9,238 nucleotides of DNA, taken from positions 1-9,238 of the forward strand of contig JAJZRK010000016.1 of assembly GCA_021802745.1 (NCBI GenBank), read 5' to 3'. This DNA comes from a bacterium (GTDB taxonomy: Bacteria; Gemmatimonadota; Gemmatimonadetes; Gemmatimonadales; Gemmatimonadaceae). The notes beneath the pieces were generated by a model. That model was not told the DNA's origin, made no database searches, and saw only the letters and a list, made by a program, of their open reading frames with translations. Numbering within the stretch: position 1 is the first letter of the stretch; every line of letters begins with the position of its first letter. Below are positions 6,752 through 9,238 of this stretch, in pieces. Made by a program: the position numbers and the translations under genes.

Positions 6752-8040
6752 CAGGGCACTCCGAAGTTGACGCGGGGGATGTAGCTCACGCGGAGCTTGG
6801 GCAGCACCGCCGCGGGTGCGCGCGCGTTGAAGAACCGCACCTCGGCGCCGTGCAGCCCTTCCTCGCGCTGCACGAGCACGATGGCGCGCTGCGGCGCGGT
6901 GACCGACGTGTCGGGCGCCGACTTCCAGACGCGCAGGAGCCCGTTCATCTCGAGCGTCCGGACGCCGCTGTCGGCCGGCGCCACGCGGATGGAATCGGTG
7001 ACGAAGAGCCCCGACGGAATGAGGATCTGCGACGCCCGGTAGATGTCCTTGATAAGTGCCGTGGCCGCGACCGCCTGCCCGATGACCGTCACGGTATCGG
7101 TGGCGTCGAAGCCCCGCTGCGGAACCTGGGTGAGCTGGAGCGTGGCCCGGACAATCGTGGTGGAATCGAGCAGCCACGACGGCACGTTGAAGCGCAGGTA
7201 GGCGCGCCGCGCCGGCACGCCGCCCGTGGACATCGCAAACGGACCGGCCTCCGGCAGCGTATTGCGCGCCACTACCGTGTAGTCGCGGTAGTCGCTGGCC
7301 AGTGCGGCGGGCTCAAGCGGCGTCTTGGAGTAGAGCGAAGTCACCACCTGGTGCACGGCGGTGTCGGGGGAGACGTAATAGCGAATTTCCGCCGGCAGTC
7401 CGGTCTCGGTGGTATGCACGCGCAGCGACACGGGGCCCGACGCCACGAGCCGCAGGCCGAAGCGCACCCGCTGGCTGCCCTGCATCTTCTGCAGCACCCA
7501 GGCGCTCGACAGCGGGAAGACCAGCGAGTCGGTGATCTGGGCGCGCGTCAGCGTGCGCGACGTCACCAGCCGCGCCGGGGTGAAGAGCGAGAGCAGGGCC
7601 GGCAGGTCGTTGTCGTCGGCCGTCGTGTCCACGTCGAAGACTTCGAAGCGCACCCAATCCGGGATGCGGCTCTGCGTGAGGTTGAGCCGCATGCGCAGGA
7701 TCGCGGTGTCCACCTGGACGACCGGCCGCGCCGTGTCGTTGGGCGGCGTGTAGTTGGGCGCGAGCGTGTCGAAGCGCAGCACGCCGCGCACGTCGAGCGT
7801 GTCGCCGCGCCAGGCCAGCGGAATGCCTTCCTCGGACCCGATGGAGGGGTAGCCGACGAGCGTCGTGTCGTAGGTCACGACGGGCGACAGCAGCGTGTCC
7901 TTGATGGGCACCGTCAGCCCGGGACAGAGCGACGGGCAGGCGCTGCCGGCGTCGAGTTGTTCAGTACACGCGCCAGCGCTCGCCGCGGCCAGCACGGCCG
8001 CGAGCGCCAGGAGCACGCGACGGGGGGAAGTCGTGATCAT
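6751..8040 (-). CDS. Lipoprotein with two related beta-rich (DNRLRE-like) halves
   Basis: This is a 429-residue exported protein. Residues 1-24 form a signal peptide with arginines at 7-8 and a hydrophobic core, ending in a degenerate lipobox AGAC, so C25 is the likely lipidated cysteine; C35 and C39 follow in CPSLCPG. The mature part shows an internal duplication. Residues 87-123 (VLRFDTLAP to LNLTQ) match in pattern 280-305 (AYLRFNVPSWLL to LQLTQ). Each half ends in a similar strand series, EIRYYVSP near 218 and EVRFFNARAP followed by LRVSYIP near the C-terminus. The LRF...A.L.L pattern resembles DNRLRE/CBM96-type extracellular domains, which are often surface-associated or carbohydrate-binding; I infer this and assign no function. 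ATG 8040 is chosen for the signal peptide and overlaps the cdd stop by 4 nt (ATGA). The gene ends in a 1-nt overlap with the barrel gene. Confidence 0.85.
   Translation of the reverse strand: MITTSPRRVLLALAAVLAAASAGACTEQLDAGSACPSLCPGLTVPIKDTLLSPVVTYDTTLVGYPSIGSEEGIPLAWRGDTLDVRGVLRFDTLAPNYTPPNDTARPVVQVDTAILRMRLNLTQSRIPDWVRFEVFDVDTTADDNDLPALLSLFTPARLVTSRTLTRAQITDSLVFPLSSAWVLQKMQGSQRVRFGLRLVASGPVSLRVHTTETGLPAEIRYYVSPDTAVHQVVTSLYSKTPLEPAALASDYRDYTVVARNTLPEAGPFAMSTGGVPARRAYLRFNVPSWLLDSTTIVRATLQLTQVPQRGFDATDTVTVIGQAVAATALIKDIYRASQILIPSGLFVTDSIRVAPADSGVRTLEMNGLLRVWKSAPDTSVTAPQRAIVLVQREEGLHGAEVRFFNARAPAAVLPKLRVSYIPRVNFGVP
6759..6762 (-). promoter_or_regulatory. Shine-Dalgarno core GGAG for the beta-barrel gene
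   Basis: On the minus strand GGAG is followed by 7 nt and the ATG at 6751. It lies within the last codons of the lipoprotein gene and supports reinitiation at the TGATG overlap and the choice of the signal-peptide start. Confidence 0.6.
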
Positions 8041-8447
8041 GCGTCTCGCAGCGACGAAGACTCGAAGGCGTACGGCAGCAACTCGGCCAACTGCCACGCG
8101 GCCTCGGCGCCGCCGCGCGTCACGCTGATGACGCGGCAGTCGGGCGCGAACTCATGGAGCACCTGGCGGCACATGCCACAGGGCGGCGTGGGCGTGCCCG
8201 CCTCGGTGGCCACCACGACGTGCGTGAACGTCCGCCGGCCGCGCACCACCGCCGCGCCGATGGCCGTGCGCTCGGCGCACGTCCCCGACGGATAGGCCGC
8301 GTTCTCGACATTGCACCCGGCGAAGATCTCGCCCTCGGGCGTGAGCAGCGCCGCCCCGACCCGGAACTTCGAGTACGGCGCGTAGGCGTGCTCCATGGCG
8401 GCGAAGGCGGCCGCGCGCAGCGCGGCGAGCGTCGAGGCGTCGGCCAT
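8037..8447 (-). CDS. cdd: Cytidine deaminase (homotetrameric type)
   Basis: The enzyme hydrolyses cytidine and deoxycytidine to uridine and deoxyuridine plus ammonia in pyrimidine salvage. The 136 residues match the short homotetrameric class with three cysteine zinc ligands. YAPYSKFRVGAAL (22-34) and CNVENAAY (45-52) are substrate-binding motifs. Catalytic E59 is in TCAER, and the zinc ligands are C57 and C90/C93 (PPCGMCRQ). All are present. The start is ATG 8447, whose A is the last base of the deoB stop (TGATG). No Shine-Dalgarno site is needed if translation is coupled. An in-frame start 20 codons upstream would lie inside deoB and add a non-conserved stretch, so it is rejected. Adjacency to deoB fits nucleoside salvage, in which uridine phosphorolysis would yield the pentose-1-phosphate that DeoB uses. 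The stop overlaps the lipoprotein start by 4 nt. Confidence 0.97.
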   Translation of the reverse strand: MADASTLAALRAAAFAAMEHAYAPYSKFRVGAALLTPEGEIFAGCNVENAAYPSGTCAERTAIGAAVVRGRRTFTHVVVATEAGTPTPPCGMCRQVLHEFAPDCRVISVTRGGAEAAWQLAELLPYAFESSSLRDA

Positions 8448-9238
8448 CAGGTGAGCATCAGGGGAAGAAACGAGGTGCCCCGGCCGCGGAAACCGATCCC
8501 CATCCACTCCGCCACGGTCGCGCCAAGATCGGAGAAGGTGGAGCGCAGGCCGATCGCGACCGGACGCACGCGCGGACCGAACACGAGCACGGGAACATTC
8601 TCCCGGGCATGGTCGGTCGACGGCGTCGTCGGATCGTTGCCATGGTCAGCGGTCACGAACAGCAGGTCATCCTCGCGAAGGGCGTGCGTCAGGTCAGGAA
8701 GGGCGGCGTCGAACTCCCGCAATGCTCCATAGAACCCCGGAGCGTCGTTTCGGTGCCCGAACGCCTGGTCGAAATCTACAAGGTTGGCGAAGCAGAACCC
8801 ATCGCCCTGGGCCAACCAATCGCGAATCCGGCGAATTCCCTCGGCGTTGGAGGCCGTGTGCCCCCCCTCGAGCCCCCGCCGGGCGAAGAGGTCGTCCACC
8901 TTCCCCACCCCGGTGCGCGGCACCCCCGCGGCGGCGAGGGCGTCGAGGAGGGTCTCATCAGGGGACTCGACGGAGAAGTCGCGCCGGTTCCTGGTGCGCG
9001 TCCACGCCCCGTCCACGCCAACGAACGGACGCGCGATCACCCGCGACACGTTGTGCGGCGCCACCAGCATTTCGCGGGCGCGGGCGCAGGCGGCATGCAG
9101 TTCCGCGAGCGGCACGATGTCTTCGTGCGCCGCCACCTGGAAGACCGAGTCGGACGAGGTGTAGATGATCCACGCGCCGGTGCGGACGTGCTCGGCGCCG
9201 TACTGATCTAGAATGGCCGGCGCGCTCCGCACGACATT
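8447..9238 (-). CDS. deoB: Phosphopentomutase, 5' end beyond window
   Basis: DeoB interconverts (deoxy)ribose-1-phosphate and -5-phosphate, linking nucleoside breakdown to the pentose phosphate pathway. 263 codons are visible from the right edge to TGA. The N-terminus, with the first metal ligand and the catalytic threonine, is outside the window. Visible family signatures are IIYTSSDSVFQVAAHE, ARPFVG, NLVDFDQAFGHRND, TADHGNDPT and TDHARENVPVLVF. The second Asp of VDFD with the His of GHRND, the Asp-His of ADHG and the His of TDH correspond to metal-site residues of alkaline-phosphatase-superfamily phosphopentomutases. One small change is SSDSVFQ where SADSVFQ is usual. The frame is open to the edge without a break; a GTG at 9232 is internal and is not a start. 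It overlaps cdd by 1 nt and leads the coupled gene run. Confidence 0.97.
   Translation of the reverse strand, partial: NVVRSAPAILDQYGAEHVRTGAWIIYTSSDSVFQVAAHEDIVPLAELHAACARAREMLVAPHNVSRVIARPFVGVDGAWTRTRNRRDFSVESPDETLLDALAAAGVPRTGVGKVDDLFARRGLEGGHTASNAEGIRRIRDWLAQGDGFCFANLVDFDQAFGHRNDAPGFYGALREFDAALPDLTHALREDDLLFVTADHGNDPTTPSTDHARENVPVLVFGPRVRPVAIGLRSTFSDLGATVAEWMGIGFRGRGTSFLPLMLT

Noticed and set aside
6850..8295. 481-codon plus-strand open frame
   Set aside because: It is antisense to the lipoprotein and cdd genes, with an Arg/His-rich translation and no start signal or motif.

Overview
The window is a high-G+C bacterial chromosome segment in which every supported gene lies on the minus strand, so transcription runs from position 9238 towards position 1. 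The protein families, the tightly packed genes and the lipoprotein/outer-membrane pair suggest a diderm (Gram-negative type) bacterium. Gemmatimonadota is my best guess, but this rests on general resemblance and was not tested. I saw no tRNA, rRNA, CRISPR array, transposase or phage gene. The long plus-strand reading frames are antisense shadows of real genes, as is common in high-G+C DNA.

In transcription order the layout is as follows. (1) The C-terminal two-thirds of deoB (phosphopentomutase) enters from the right edge. (2) cdd (cytidine deaminase) overlaps deoB by 1 nt. (3) A lipoprotein with two related beta-rich halves overlaps cdd by 4 nt. (4) An outer-membrane beta-barrel-like protein overlaps the lipoprotein gene by 1 nt. 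(5) A soluble receiver-histidine kinase starts 4 nt after it. These five look like one translationally coupled operon that joins nucleoside salvage to cell-surface proteins and a signalling protein.

After the kinase comes a 162-bp AT-richer repeat element (about 4300-4461) bounded by 22-bp inverted arms. One arm supplies the kinase's last codon and stop codon, and the other ends 8 nt before the miaB start. (6) miaB, the tRNA methylthiotransferase, follows. (7) A multi-pass membrane protein of unknown function comes after a 76-bp gap and has the only perfect AGGAGG ribosome binding site in the window. (8) After 87 bp, comEC, the DNA-uptake channel, begins and runs off the left edge inside its metallo-beta-lactamase domain.

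The enzymes are ordinary housekeeping genes. No new defence or mobile system is evident. The points worth a second look are the inverted-repeat element at the kinase/miaB junction, the surface-protein pair embedded in a nucleoside-salvage operon, the duplicated lipoprotein, the apparent lack of an OB-fold in ComEC, and an insertion next to the phosphorylation site of the receiver domain.
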